Positions 33,415 through 41,526 of a stretch of DNA of 45,014 bases are shown in pieces. The notes under the pieces were generated by a model. It was not told the DNA's origin, did not search any database, and saw only the letters and a program-made list of their open reading frames with translations. The translations under genes and the position numbers were made by a program. Position 1 is the stretch's first letter. Every line of letters begins with the position of its first letter. The stretch is from Vibrio cholerae (GTDB lineage Bacteria; Actinomycetota; Actinomycetes; Actinomycetales; Micrococcaceae), in the NCBI GenBank assembly GCA_009728235.1, contig WNZI01000025.1, positions 1 through 45,014 on the forward strand. Direction: 5' to 3'.

Positions 33415-34149
33415 ATGGATGCGCGGGCGGGGGAGCCCCCGGTCGGTGCCCGGGTGGCTCCACCGCAGAGTCAGACCCTTTCGCGCGGGATCCGCGTCCT
33501 GGAGATCCTCGCCGAGACGTCCCGGGGCATGAGCATCGCCGATCTGGCCGGCGCCCTGGGGGTCCACCGGTCCATCGCCTACCGCATCCTCCGTACGCTC
33601 GAGGACCATGCCCTGGTACTGCGTGACGCAGCAGGAGCCTTCCGGATCGGTCCCGGTATGGCGAGCCTCGCCCGCGGGGTGGCCCGGAACCTCCAGTCGG
33701 CGGCCCTCCCGGAACTCACCTCGCTCGCGGGGATGCTGCAGATGACCGCTTTCATCGCCGTGTGGGACCGCAGGGAATGCGTCACGCTCGTCGCCGTCGA
33801 GCCCCCGCACGGCGAGGGGACGCTCGTGCAGAGGCCGGGATCGCGCCATTCCTTCAGCGCGGGCGCCCCGGGCATCGCGATCCAGTCGACCCTCGCGGAC
33901 GACGAGTGGGAGCGGCTGGCTCCCGGGGAGCCCTACCGCGAGGAGTCGCGGCTCGCTGCCCGGATCGGCTACGCCTTCAGCCACGACGAAGTGATTCCGG
34001 GCGTCAGTTCCGTGGCGGCAGCAGTCCGCGTCCCGGATCAGCTGCCGGCCGCGCTCGCCGTGGTCTACCTCGGCAGCGAGCTGCCGACGGCGGGCATCGG
34101 CGCGGCCGTGGCACGCTCTGCGGCGGCGATCGAGCGCGGGCTCCGCTAG
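33415..34149 (+). CDS. IclR-family regulator
   Basis: This is a 244-residue regulator. The N-terminal helix-turn-helix (MSIADLAGALGVHRSIAYRIL) and the IclR effector domain (GYAFSHDEVIPGVSSVAAAV) are clear. It starts 11 bp after the hydroxylase gene and is probably cotranscribed. The dyad at 31441-31459 is its likely site, so it would control the hydroxylase and itself. Confidence 0.9.
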   Translation: MDARAGEPPVGARVAPPQSQTLSRGIRVLEILAETSRGMSIADLAGALGVHRSIAYRILRTLEDHALVLRDAAGAFRIGPGMASLARGVARNLQSAALPELTSLAGMLQMTAFIAVWDRRECVTLVAVEPPHGEGTLVQRPGSRHSFSAGAPGIAIQSTLADDEWERLAPGEPYREESRLAARIGYAFSHDEVIPGVSSVAAAVRVPDQLPAALAVVYLGSELPTAGIGAAVARSAAAIERGLR

Positions 34150-34174
34150 GCGCCGGGCGCGGACCACCATCGGA

Positions 34175-34188
34175 CGAACGATCGTTCG
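34175..34188. promoter_or_regulatory. TetR/PaaR-like operator before paaK
   Basis: CGAACGATCGTTCG is a perfect 14-bp palindrome, followed by GG and a TACTGT -10 element (34190-34195). The pattern resembles the ACCGAACG-NN-CGTTCGGT sites bound by PaaR-type TetR repressors in phenylacetate degradation. No TetR gene is in the window. Confidence 0.6.
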
Positions 34189-34243
34189 GTACTGTGAGGG
34201 TACCGGCCATCGGGCCCACGACATGCGCTGCGAAGGAGCTTCC

Positions 34244-35698
34244 ATGCCACCGCTTCCCCTGCGAGCCTCGGCCGCGGAGCCCTCCACCCTGGATGTGGAG
34301 GAGACCTGGTCGCGGGACCAGCTCGAGTCCGTCCAACTCGAGCGGTTGCAGGCCACCCTCGCGCACGCCTACGCGAACGTCCCCCTGTACCGGCGGAAGT
34401 TCGACGACGCCGGCGTCCGGCCGGAGGATCTTCGCGAGCTCGCTGATCTGTCGATGTTCCCCTTCACGACGAAGGAGGATCTCCGGAGCACATACCCCTT
34501 CGGGATGTTCGCCGTGCCGCAGGACCGCGTAGCCCGCGTCCACGCGTCATCGGGTACCACCGGTCAGCCCACCGTCGTCGGTTACACCTCGGGTGACCTC
34601 GACCGCTGGGCCCGCCTCGTGGCACGGTCACTGCGCGCCTCAGGCGTCAGGGCCGGGTGGAAAGTGCACAACGCCTACGGCTACGGGCTGTTCACCGGCG
34701 GACTCGGAGCCCACGCCGGGGCCGAGCGGCTCGGCTGCACCGTGATTCCGATATCGGGCGGGCAGACGGAGCGTCAGGTCCAGCTGATCCGGGACTTCGA
34801 ACCGGATGCCATCCTCGCAACACCCACGTACCTGCTGACGATCCTCGACACGATGGCCGCGGCGGGCGTCGACCCGCGCTCGACGTCGCTGAAGACCGCG
34901 GTGCTCGGTGCCGAACCATGGACGGAGGGCATGAGGCAGGAACTGGAGGGTCGCATGGGCTTCGACGCGTGCGACATCTACGGACTGTCCGAGGTCATGG
35001 GGCCGGGCGTCGCGGGGGAGTGTGTCGAGTCGAAGGACGGCTCCCACGTGTGGGAGGACCACTTCCGGCCGGAGATCATCGACCCGTTCACGGAGAAGGT
35101 GCTCGACGACGGCGTCGCGGGCGAGCTCGTCTTCACGTCCCTGACCAAGGAGGCACTGCCGATCATCCGGTACCGGACGCACGACCTCACCCGCCTGCTG
35201 CCGGGTACGGCCCGTCCCTGCATGCGACGGATGGCGCGGATCACCGGCAGGAGCGATGACATGGTGATCGTGCGCGGCGTGAACCTCTTCCCCACGCAGG
35301 TGGAGGAGCTCGCACTCGGGATCCCGGCCCTGAGCCCGCATTTCCAGCTCGAGATCACGCGCCCCGAGGGTCAGCGGATGGATCAGCTCACGATCAGGGT
35401 GGAGCCCCGCGAGGGAGTCGGTGCGGAGGACGCGGTGTCAGCGGGGGAACAGCTGCGGCAGTTGATCAAGACGCACATCGGTTCGACCTGCGCCGTCACG
35501 ATCGTCGAGCAGGGCTCGCTGGTGCGTTCCAGCGGGAAGCTCAAACGCATCTACGACCTTCGTCCGCGCGGTGACCGAACGTGGCCGCTGAGTTCCAACG
35601 AGCCCCTCGGGGAGGAGGATGACCGTCATGACGACACCCCATCAGGCGTCGGTCGCCCTCACCGGCGTCACAGGTGCTCTCGGCCGGGCCGTCGCTGA
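34244..35698 (+). CDS. paaK: Phenylacetate-CoA ligase
   Basis: This is an acyl-adenylate-forming ligase that activates phenylacetate (or a hydroxylated form) with ATP and CoA. HASSGTTGQPTVVGYT is the ATP/phosphate loop, IYGLSEVMGPGVAGEC the adenylation motif, and RSDDMVIVRGVNLFPTQVEE the hinge. AAGGAG precedes the ATG at 34244. The expected end of the family is near YDLRPRG; here about 40 low-similarity residues follow and overlap the next gene by 71 bases. A one-base indel near 35575 may have removed the true stop. No ring epoxidase genes (paaABCDE) are in the window. Confidence 0.9.
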   Translation: MPPLPLRASAAEPSTLDVEETWSRDQLESVQLERLQATLAHAYANVPLYRRKFDDAGVRPEDLRELADLSMFPFTTKEDLRSTYPFGMFAVPQDRVARVHASSGTTGQPTVVGYTSGDLDRWARLVARSLRASGVRAGWKVHNAYGYGLFTGGLGAHAGAERLGCTVIPISGGQTERQVQLIRDFEPDAILATPTYLLTILDTMAAAGVDPRSTSLKTAVLGAEPWTEGMRQELEGRMGFDACDIYGLSEVMGPGVAGECVESKDGSHVWEDHFRPEIIDPFTEKVLDDGVAGELVFTSLTKEALPIIRYRTHDLTRLLPGTARPCMRRMARITGRSDDMVIVRGVNLFPTQVEELALGIPALSPHFQLEITRPEGQRMDQLTIRVEPREGVGAEDAVSAGEQLRQLIKTHIGSTCAVTIVEQGSLVRSSGKLKRIYDLRPRGDRTWPLSSNEPLGEEDDRHDDTPSGVGRPHRRHRCSRPGRR

Positions 35699-36482
35699 CG
35701 CCCTGGTCGCCGCTGGTCTACCACTGCTCCTCCTGGCGCGCACGCCCGCCCGGGCGCCGTCGCTACCGGGCTGCGCCGTCCGGTTCGCCGACTACGAGGA
35801 TGTCGACGCGTCGACGGCTGCCCTCCGCGGGATGCGGACCGTGTTCATGGTCTCCGCGAGTGAGAGCGAGCATCGACTGGACCAGCACCGTTCGTTCGTC
35901 GACGCAGCAGCTGCCGCAGGAGTGCGCCACGTCGTCTACACGTCGTTCTTCGGAGCAGCGGCGGACGCGACCTTCACCCTGGCTCGTGACCATTTCCGGA
36001 CCGAGGAGCACATCCGGGCCTCCGGCATGACCTGGACCTTCCTCCGGAACAACTTCTACCTCGACCTCATGCCTGCCCTCGTGGGGGACGACGGCGTTCT
36101 CCGCGGTCCCGCGGGAGTGGGGCGCGTGGCTGCGGTCAGCCGCGCGGACATCGCCGCTGTCGCCGCCGTCGTTCTGCAGCGCCCCGACGAGCACCTCGAC
36201 GCCACGTACCACCTCACCGGCCCCGAAGCGCTCTCCATGGCCGACATCGCCGCAGTCCTCTCGGTCGCAGACGGCAGAACGGTCACCTTCCACGACGAGA
36301 CCCTCGGGGAGGCCTATGCCTCACGGGCGCCGTGGCACGCGCCACCGTGGCAGGTCGATGCCTGGGTGAGCACCTACACCGCGATCGCCGCCGGCGAAAT
36401 GTGCGCTACGTCGACCGACGTCGAAACCATCACCGGCAGGCGCCCGCAGACCCTCGCCGAGTTCCTCTCCCCGCCTCGCTGA
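35628..36482 (+). CDS. NmrA/SDR-like NAD(P)-binding protein
   Basis: This is a 284-residue protein. ALTGVTGALGRAVADAL is the N-terminal nucleotide loop, HVVYTSFFGAAADATFTLA the middle, and MTWTFLRNNFYLDLMPALVG a typical NmrA/YtfG-like stretch. Relatives act as NAD(P)H-dependent reductases or redox sensors. Of two ATGs, 35628 has GGAGGAGG at a proper distance while 35619 abuts it. It is probably transcribed with paaK. Confidence 0.85.
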   Translation: MTTPHQASVALTGVTGALGRAVADALVAAGLPLLLLARTPARAPSLPGCAVRFADYEDVDASTAALRGMRTVFMVSASESEHRLDQHRSFVDAAAAAGVRHVVYTSFFGAAADATFTLARDHFRTEEHIRASGMTWTFLRNNFYLDLMPALVGDDGVLRGPAGVGRVAAVSRADIAAVAAVVLQRPDEHLDATYHLTGPEALSMADIAAVLSVADGRTVTFHDETLGEAYASRAPWHAPPWQVDAWVSTYTAIAAGEMCATSTDVETITGRRPQTLAEFLSPPR

Positions 36483-36496
36483 CACCGGCCGTGCTG

Positions 36497-36795
36497 CTAG
36501 GAGGCCAGCTGCTCTGCGTCGCCATCGGCCTGCCCGGGCTCGATGGCACCGTCCCCGCAGTTGATCTCCGCCCACAGCGCATCGAGCGACAAGCCGAGGA
36601 CGTCGGCGATCGCGGCGATGGTGGGGAAGGCAGGAGTGGCCACCCGCCCCGACTCGATCTTGCGCAGCGTCTCGGGAGAGACTCCCGCATCGAGAGCGGT
36701 GGTGAGCATCGAGTTCTCCCCTCTCGCCCGTCGGAGGAGGGCGCCGAGGCGCGCCCACGCTCGAGCTCGGCGGGGTTGAGCGGCAGTCTGACCAT
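36497..36795 (-). CDS. XRE-family regulator, one frameshift
   Basis: From the ATG at 36795 the frame reads MVRLPLNPAELERGR. One added base near 36745-36757 continues it as LGALLRRARGENSMLTTALD into the helix-turn-helix (VSPETLRKIESGRVATPAFP, then TIAAIADVLGLSLDALW). The corrected protein has 99 residues. It is divergent from the methionine aminopeptidase gene with tandem 12-bp repeats in between, a usual set-up for autoregulation and control of the neighbour. Confidence 0.75.
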
Positions 36796-36805
36796 GCCCC
36801 GACTA

Positions 36806-36831
36806 TATCGGGATAGTCTTACCGGTATAGT
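36806..36831. promoter_or_regulatory. Tandem 12-bp repeats, XRE operator candidate
   Basis: TATCGGGATAGT (36806-36817) and TACCGGTATAGT (36820-36831) match at 10 of 12 positions and are 14 bp apart. GACTAT-N6-ATAGTC (36801-36818) is also a dyad within them. They begin 11 bp upstream of the XRE start and lie before map. Confidence 0.65.
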
Positions 36832-36868
36832 TATTCGTTCTCCAGGGAACCCGCACGGAAGGTGCCGC

Positions 36869-37657
36869 ATGATCGAGATCCTCACGTCCGCCGAGTTGGT
36901 CCGTGCACGGGAGACAGGCGGTTTGGTCGCCGACATCCTGCAATCGTTGAGGAGCCGCACGACGGTGGGCACCAATCTCCTGGAGCTGGATCGGTGGGCG
37001 CAGGCCCTGATCCTCGAAGCAGGGGCCCGGTCCTGCTACGTGGACTACGCACCATCCTTCGGCCGGGGGCCCTTCGGCCACTACATCTGCACCGCCGTCA
37101 ACGATGCCGTCCTCCATGGGCTGCCGCACGACTACCCGCTGGCCGACGGCGACCTGCTCACACTCGACCTCGCCGTCGTTCGGGGAGGAGTTGCCGCGGA
37201 CTCCGCCATCAGTTTCATCGTGGGCAGTTCGGCGCCACCCGAGAGCGTCGCCCTGATCGACACGACCCGTCGCGCCCTCAGCGCTGGAATAGCTGCTGCG
37301 GGACCCGGAGCCCGCATCGGCGACATCTCCTACGCCATCGGTTCGGTGCTCAGTGCTGCGGGGTATCCGATCAACACGGACTTCGGAGGTCACGGCATCG
37401 GCTCGACCATGCACCAGGACCCGCACATCGCGAACACCGGGCGGCCGGGCCGGGGCTACACGCTGCGGCCCGGTCTCCTGCTCGCGCTCGAGCCGTGGAT
37501 CATGGTCGACACGGCGGAACTGGTCACCAATCCCGACGGCTGGACGCTCCGCAGCGCGACGGGTTGCCGGACCGCGCACAGCGAACACACCATCGCCATC
37601 ACCCCTGACGGAGCCGAGATCCTCACCCTGCCGACGCGGCCGCTTCCGTCCGCGTGA
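36869..37657 (+). CDS. map: Methionine aminopeptidase, type I
   Basis: This is a 262-residue cytosolic peptidase removing N-terminal methionine. All metal and catalytic residues are present: H83, D100, D111 (LTLDLAVVRGGVAADSA), H175 (GGHGIGSTMH), H182, E208 (LALEPW) and E239 (SEHT). GGAAGG precedes the ATG. A housekeeping map gene normally sits in the ribosomal-protein cluster, so this copy, paired with its own XRE regulator, is probably an additional one. That is an inference, since the rest of the genome is not visible. Confidence 0.9.
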   Translation: MIEILTSAELVRARETGGLVADILQSLRSRTTVGTNLLELDRWAQALILEAGARSCYVDYAPSFGRGPFGHYICTAVNDAVLHGLPHDYPLADGDLLTLDLAVVRGGVAADSAISFIVGSSAPPESVALIDTTRRALSAGIAAAGPGARIGDISYAIGSVLSAAGYPINTDFGGHGIGSTMHQDPHIANTGRPGRGYTLRPGLLLALEPWIMVDTAELVTNPDGWTLRSATGCRTAHSEHTIAITPDGAEILTLPTRPLPSA

Positions 37658-37716
37658 GTCGGTCCCCGCCGATGTCCGCGGGGAAGCGAGGGGCAGGCCG
37701 GCGCTGCGTCCGATCG

Positions 37717-39362
37717 TCAGTGGGCCGCCGCCGTGGCGACCGCGACGATCTCCTGCATGTACGGTGCCACGACCTGCTGTGAGATCCTGCAGTCCAGCAG
37801 GAGGACGCCGTCGTCGTCGGATGCGAGCCAGTCCGCTACCCCGTCGAGGTCGCCCAGCGTCCTGACCGTCGTTCCCTTGGCCCCGAGCGCAGCGGCGAGG
37901 GCGGCGAAATCGACCTCGTCGATCAGCATGGGCCCTGAATCTATGCCGCGCACCGCGTACTGGTGGATCTCCGCCCCGTAGGCGGCGTCGTTGAAGACCA
38001 CGATGACGGCGCGGCGGGCCGTGCGGATGAGGCTGTCGAGGTCCGCGAGCGCCATCAGCCCGCCACCGTCGCCCGTGCAGAGCACGATCGTCGTCTCCGG
38101 CAGGGCCCGGGCTGCGCCCACGGCGCTCGGGAAGCCCAGTCCGATGGTCTGGTAGGCGGTGCCGACCATGATCATCCGGTTCGGTGCTGCGACGTGCAGG
38201 TAGCCGGGCGCCCAACCGATGAAATGCCCGCCGTCCTGCACCACGGTCCGGTCGGCGGGCAGCAGGCGATCGAGCGACCGGCACAGGCTCCGGGGGTCGA
38301 GGCGCCCGTCGTCCGCCACGGGCTCGCCGTCCTCGCGTGCGTCATGGGCGCCCGACGTCCGGTCGCGGGCGGTGTCGGACCAGCGGGGGCTGTTCCTGTC
38401 CGTCACCAGGAGCGACAGCGCCTCGGCAGCGAGCCGTGCGTCGCCACGAACGTAGTCGGTCACCGCTTCCGAGGTGGGTCCGTCGGCCACATCGACCTGG
38501 ACGATCCGGGCGGCCGGCGAGAACGCGTGGCCGAAGCGCACCGTGAACTGGTTGAGCCGGGCGCCCAGCACCAGGACGACGTCGGCCTCGGCGATCAGCC
38601 CGGCCGTGACCGTCGATGCGAACCCTCCGGCGACGCCGAGGTTGCCATCCCGGTTGCCGAACAGGTTCGCGGCCAGGGCCGACGTCGCCATGAGCGCGCC
38701 GAGCCTCTCGGCGAGACCGGTCGCCGCAGCACCGGCGTCCGCGAGCCAGGCTCCGCGCCCTGCGAGGACGAGCGGCCTTTCTGCTCCGCCCAGCAGGCGA
38801 GCCGCAGCCTCCAGGGCGCCGGGATCGGGGACGACGACGTCGGGTGCCGACGAAGGGGCGAGGCGCACCTCGTCGTCGGCCTCCGATCCCGCGATGTCGT
38901 AGGGGATCGCGAGGACCACGGCCTGGCGGTGGTTCACAGCGTGCGCGATCGCAGCAGCGGTTGCACTGAGGGGAGCCGACCGGGTGACGGTGAAGGTCGG
39001 TGCTCCGAGGGCTTCGGCCATGCGGATCTGGTCGACGTCCCACGGACGCATGCCCGTGGTGGGAGCGTCGCCGACGACGAGCAGGAGCGGGATGCCCGCC
39101 TGGACGGCTCGGCGAGCGGCGTCAGGGCATTCGTGAACCCGGCACCGTACGTCGTGGTGGCGACGGCGAGTCGCCCGCTCGCCCGGTAGTAGGCATCGGC
39201 GGCGGCGACGGCCCCCGCCTCGTGCCTGACGGCGGTGTAGCGCAGGGCGGGCTGCCCCATGACGGCGTCGAGGAAGTGGGCGTTCCCGTTGCCCATGACA
39301 CCGAACACCTCGGAGACGGAGGGGTGCAGGGCAGAGGCGATGCGGGCGGAGACGGTGGGCAT
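37717..39362 (-). CDS. Thiamine-diphosphate-dependent enzyme, one frameshift
   Basis: This is a decarboxylase/acetolactate-synthase-like enzyme. The N-terminal part (VFGVMGNGNAHFLDAVMG, RHEAGAVAAADAYYRASG) holds the catalytic Glu. After TNALTPLAE (about 39110) one missing G must be restored to read AVQAGIPLLLVVGDAP and on through the ThDP motif GDGGGLMALADL...FNDAAYG. The corrected length is 548 residues, normal for the family. AAGGA precedes the ATG at 39362. Substrate is unknown; a 2-oxo acid such as a phenylpyruvate would fit the aromatic context, but nothing in the sequence proves it. Confidence 0.8.
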
Positions 39363-39684
39363 CAGGAATCCTTCAGGGCGAAGTCCCCGGTGTCGGTAGC
39401 GCAGGCACACGGTCAACCCGGAGGACTTGGTGGGTGAGTTCCGTATGTGCCTCGGGCGGCGATGCCCTTATTGCCCCTTTTTCAGGCACGGCGCTCGTGG
39501 CGCCCGACGTCAGTCACTATAGCGGCCCTACGCGGCAGGCATCGTACGGGCCCTGCGGTCCGGCGTCCTGCCGAGGGCGAGGAGTGGGCATGGTCGACCA
39601 TGCCCACTCCTCGCAGCCTACGCACAGCGCCGGGGTCCGTGCGGGTGGAAGGTGGGACGGCAGGCAGGCAGAGGCGGTGCCGGC
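39363..39684. other. Intergenic region with hairpin and possible promoter
   Basis: There are about 320 bases with no gene seen. It contains the 38-bp palindrome at 39577-39614 and, on the minus strand, a TATAGT hexamer near 39517-39522 that could be the -10 of the ThDP enzyme gene, without a good -35. Confidence 0.5.
39577..39614. terminator. Perfect 38-bp palindrome downstream of transporter
   Basis: Nineteen bases on each side are exactly complementary, centred on GTCGAC. It begins 70 bp after the transporter stop on its strand and is probably its terminator hairpin. No U-tract is present, as often in actinobacteria. Confidence 0.7.
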
Positions 39685-41055
39685 TCAGGAACGGCGTGCA
39701 CCGCCGTCGACGACGGCGCCGTCCTCGTCCGCTGCCTCCAGCGGTGCGCCCTTGGTCTCCTTGACCAGGGTGACCCCGATGAAGGAGATGGCACACAGCG
39801 CCATGATGTAGAGGCTGATGGAGCCGGACCAGCCCGTGGCGATGAGCAGCGCCTCGGAGATGAGGGCGGCGAACGCACCACCGAGGATGGCCCCCAGGGC
39901 GTAACCGATCCCGATCCCGGAGTAGCGGACGTTGGCGGGGAACATCTCCGCGTACATCGCGGACATCGGCCCGTAGGAGAGCCCGAGACCGATCGTCAGC
40001 ACGAAGACCGCGATCCCGTAGGCCCAGACGTTCCCGGTGTCGATCAGCAGGAAGAGCGGGATCATCCAGACGAAGATCAGGGCGTAACCGATCTGGAAGG
40101 TGCGTACGCGGCCGATGCGGTCGGACAGGATGCCGCCGTACAGGGTGAAGATGAGCCAGCCGAAGGACGCGAGCAGGGTGGCCAGGAGGACCGGAGCGGC
40201 CGGCATGCCGAGCGTCCTCTGGGCATAGGAGGAGAGGTAGGCGATGACGAGGTATCCGGCGGCATTGTTGCCGATGAAGATCACCGCGGCCAGGATGACC
40301 TGCTTCTTGTTGGTCCTCAGCAGATTGCGCAGGGGGGTCGCGGTGTCACGCTTGCGCTCGATCATGCGCTTGAAGACAGGGCTCTCGGCGACCATCGCTC
40401 GGATGAAGTACCCCACGACGATCAGGATGACGGAGAGCAGGAACGGGATGCGCCAGCCCCAGGCGAGGAAGGCCTCGGGGGACATGGAGCTGCGCAGGAG
40501 GAACAGCACCAGGGTCGCCAGGATCATGCCGACCGGTACACCGATCTGAGGGTAGGCGCCCCAGAAGCCTCGCTTGGTGACCGGAGCGTGCTCGACGGCC
40601 ATCAGCGCCGCCCCGCCCCACTCTCCGCCGGCCGAGAAACCCTGCAGGATGCGCAGCAGCATCAGGAGGATCGGCGCCCAGATACCGATCTGGGCGTAGG
40701 TCGGCAGGAGGCCGATCAGCGCGGTGGCGGAACCCATCATGATCAGCGTGAAGACGAGCATCTTCTTGCGGCCGATCTTGTCGCCGAGCCGTCCGGCGAC
40801 CACGGCGCCGAGAGGGCGGAAGAAGAAACTGATGCCGATGGTGGCCCAGGCGACCAGCTGCGCAAGCCCGGGGCTCTCACCCTCCAGAGGTCCGAAGTAG
40901 AGCGTCGCGAAGACGATGCCGGCCGCCTGGGCGAAGATGAAGAAGTCGTACCACTCGATCGTGGTTCCGACCATGGTCCCGGCGAGGACCTTGCGGTCCC
41001 CGGCGCTCATGCGGGTCGCGGTCTGCGCGTCCGGGCGTTCAGATGCCAATGCCAT
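39685..41055 (-). CDS. MHS-family MFS transporter, probable aromatic acid importer
   Basis: This is a 456-residue, 12-helix major facilitator of the metabolite:H+ symporter branch (shikimate, proline/betaine, alpha-ketoglutarate permease-like). GTTIEWYDFFIFAQAAG opens helix 1, GRLGDKIGRKKML is the loop 2-3 signature, RILQGFSAGGEWGGAALMA is helix 4, and GGILSDRIGRVRTFQ repeats the loop motif in the second half. GGGAG precedes the ATG. It carries exactly the same promoter/operator block as the hpa operon, so uptake of 4-hydroxyphenylacetate or a close aromatic acid is the best guess. Confidence 0.88.
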   Translation of the reverse strand: MALASERPDAQTATRMSAGDRKVLAGTMVGTTIEWYDFFIFAQAAGIVFATLYFGPLEGESPGLAQLVAWATIGISFFFRPLGAVVAGRLGDKIGRKKMLVFTLIMMGSATALIGLLPTYAQIGIWAPILLMLLRILQGFSAGGEWGGAALMAVEHAPVTKRGFWGAYPQIGVPVGMILATLVLFLLRSSMSPEAFLAWGWRIPFLLSVILIVVGYFIRAMVAESPVFKRMIERKRDTATPLRNLLRTNKKQVILAAVIFIGNNAAGYLVIAYLSSYAQRTLGMPAAPVLLATLLASFGWLIFTLYGGILSDRIGRVRTFQIGYALIFVWMIPLFLLIDTGNVWAYGIAVFVLTIGLGLSYGPMSAMYAEMFPANVRYSGIGIGYALGAILGGAFAALISEALLIATGWSGSISLYIMALCAISFIGVTLVKETKGAPLEAADEDGAVVDGGARRS

Positions 41056-41138
41056 GAAAAACTCCCTTGTTTTTCGGTGGGTACGTCGGCCGGGCGGAGC
41101 AGGAGGCGGACCCTTTGGCCCGCCCGGCGTAGAGCACC

Positions 41139-41180
41139 AAATCGTATACGAATGCTAGGCCTCCCCCGGGGGGTGGTCAA
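41139..41180 (-). promoter_or_regulatory. Transporter promoter and GntR operator
   Basis: On the minus strand TTGACC (41175-41180), 17 bases, TAGCAT (41152-41157), then TCGTATACGA (41142-41151). The block 41139-41158 is identical to 31317-31336 while the spacer sequence differs, which points to selection on the control elements. Confidence 0.8.
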
Positions 41181-41514
41181 GGGGGTTTTCCGAGGCCTGG
41201 TGGGAAGCGATGCCGGGGCGCCCGAGGACCCCGGTGGTAGGGTCGCGCCGCCTCCCACCCTGGGCTATGCAGGACGTGGGCGGAGCGCTCGCTCTCAGCC
41301 AGGCCGGGCACCTCCGCGGGAGGATCGTGGTCTCAGGAGCCCGCTGGAGGGGCGCGGGATTCCACATCGACGACACCGCGGCACCCCGGGAACTGGAGGC
41401 CGGGGGGTCGCGGCGTCATCGTGGGACTCCCGTGGGCGGCGACCGCGCCGCTTTTGGTCGTAGTGTTCACGACGCCGGAGCTGTCTCCGGTGGCTAATGC
41501 GCTGCAGTCCTCAG

Positions 41515-41520
41515 TACTGT
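41515..41520 (+). promoter_or_regulatory. -10 element TACTGT, probable leaderless start
   Basis: TACTGT ends six bases before the ATG of the CitE-like gene, and no ribosome-binding site is seen. TGGCTA 18 bp upstream is a weak -35. Confidence 0.45.
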
Positions 41521-41526
41521 TTGACC

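Larger units (their letters stand above)
41056..41526. other. Intergenic region before CitE-like gene
   Basis: There are about 470 bases. The first third holds the transporter promoter and operator. The rest has no intact gene. A stretch around 41415-41500 reads GVIVGLPWAATAPLLVVVFT, which faintly recalls the end of a serine hydrolase and might be a remnant, but I cannot support it further. Confidence 0.35.

Noticed and set aside
36497-37657. XRE regulator and methionine aminopeptidase as a toxin-antitoxin pair
   Set aside because: The aminopeptidase has all catalytic residues of a normal enzyme and is not a known toxin; the divergent order is also unlike such pairs.
41210-41497. Possible gene in the gap before the CitE-like gene
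   Set aside because: All three plus frames lack a ribosome site and recognisable domains; only a vague hydrophobic stretch recalls a serine hydrolase end.
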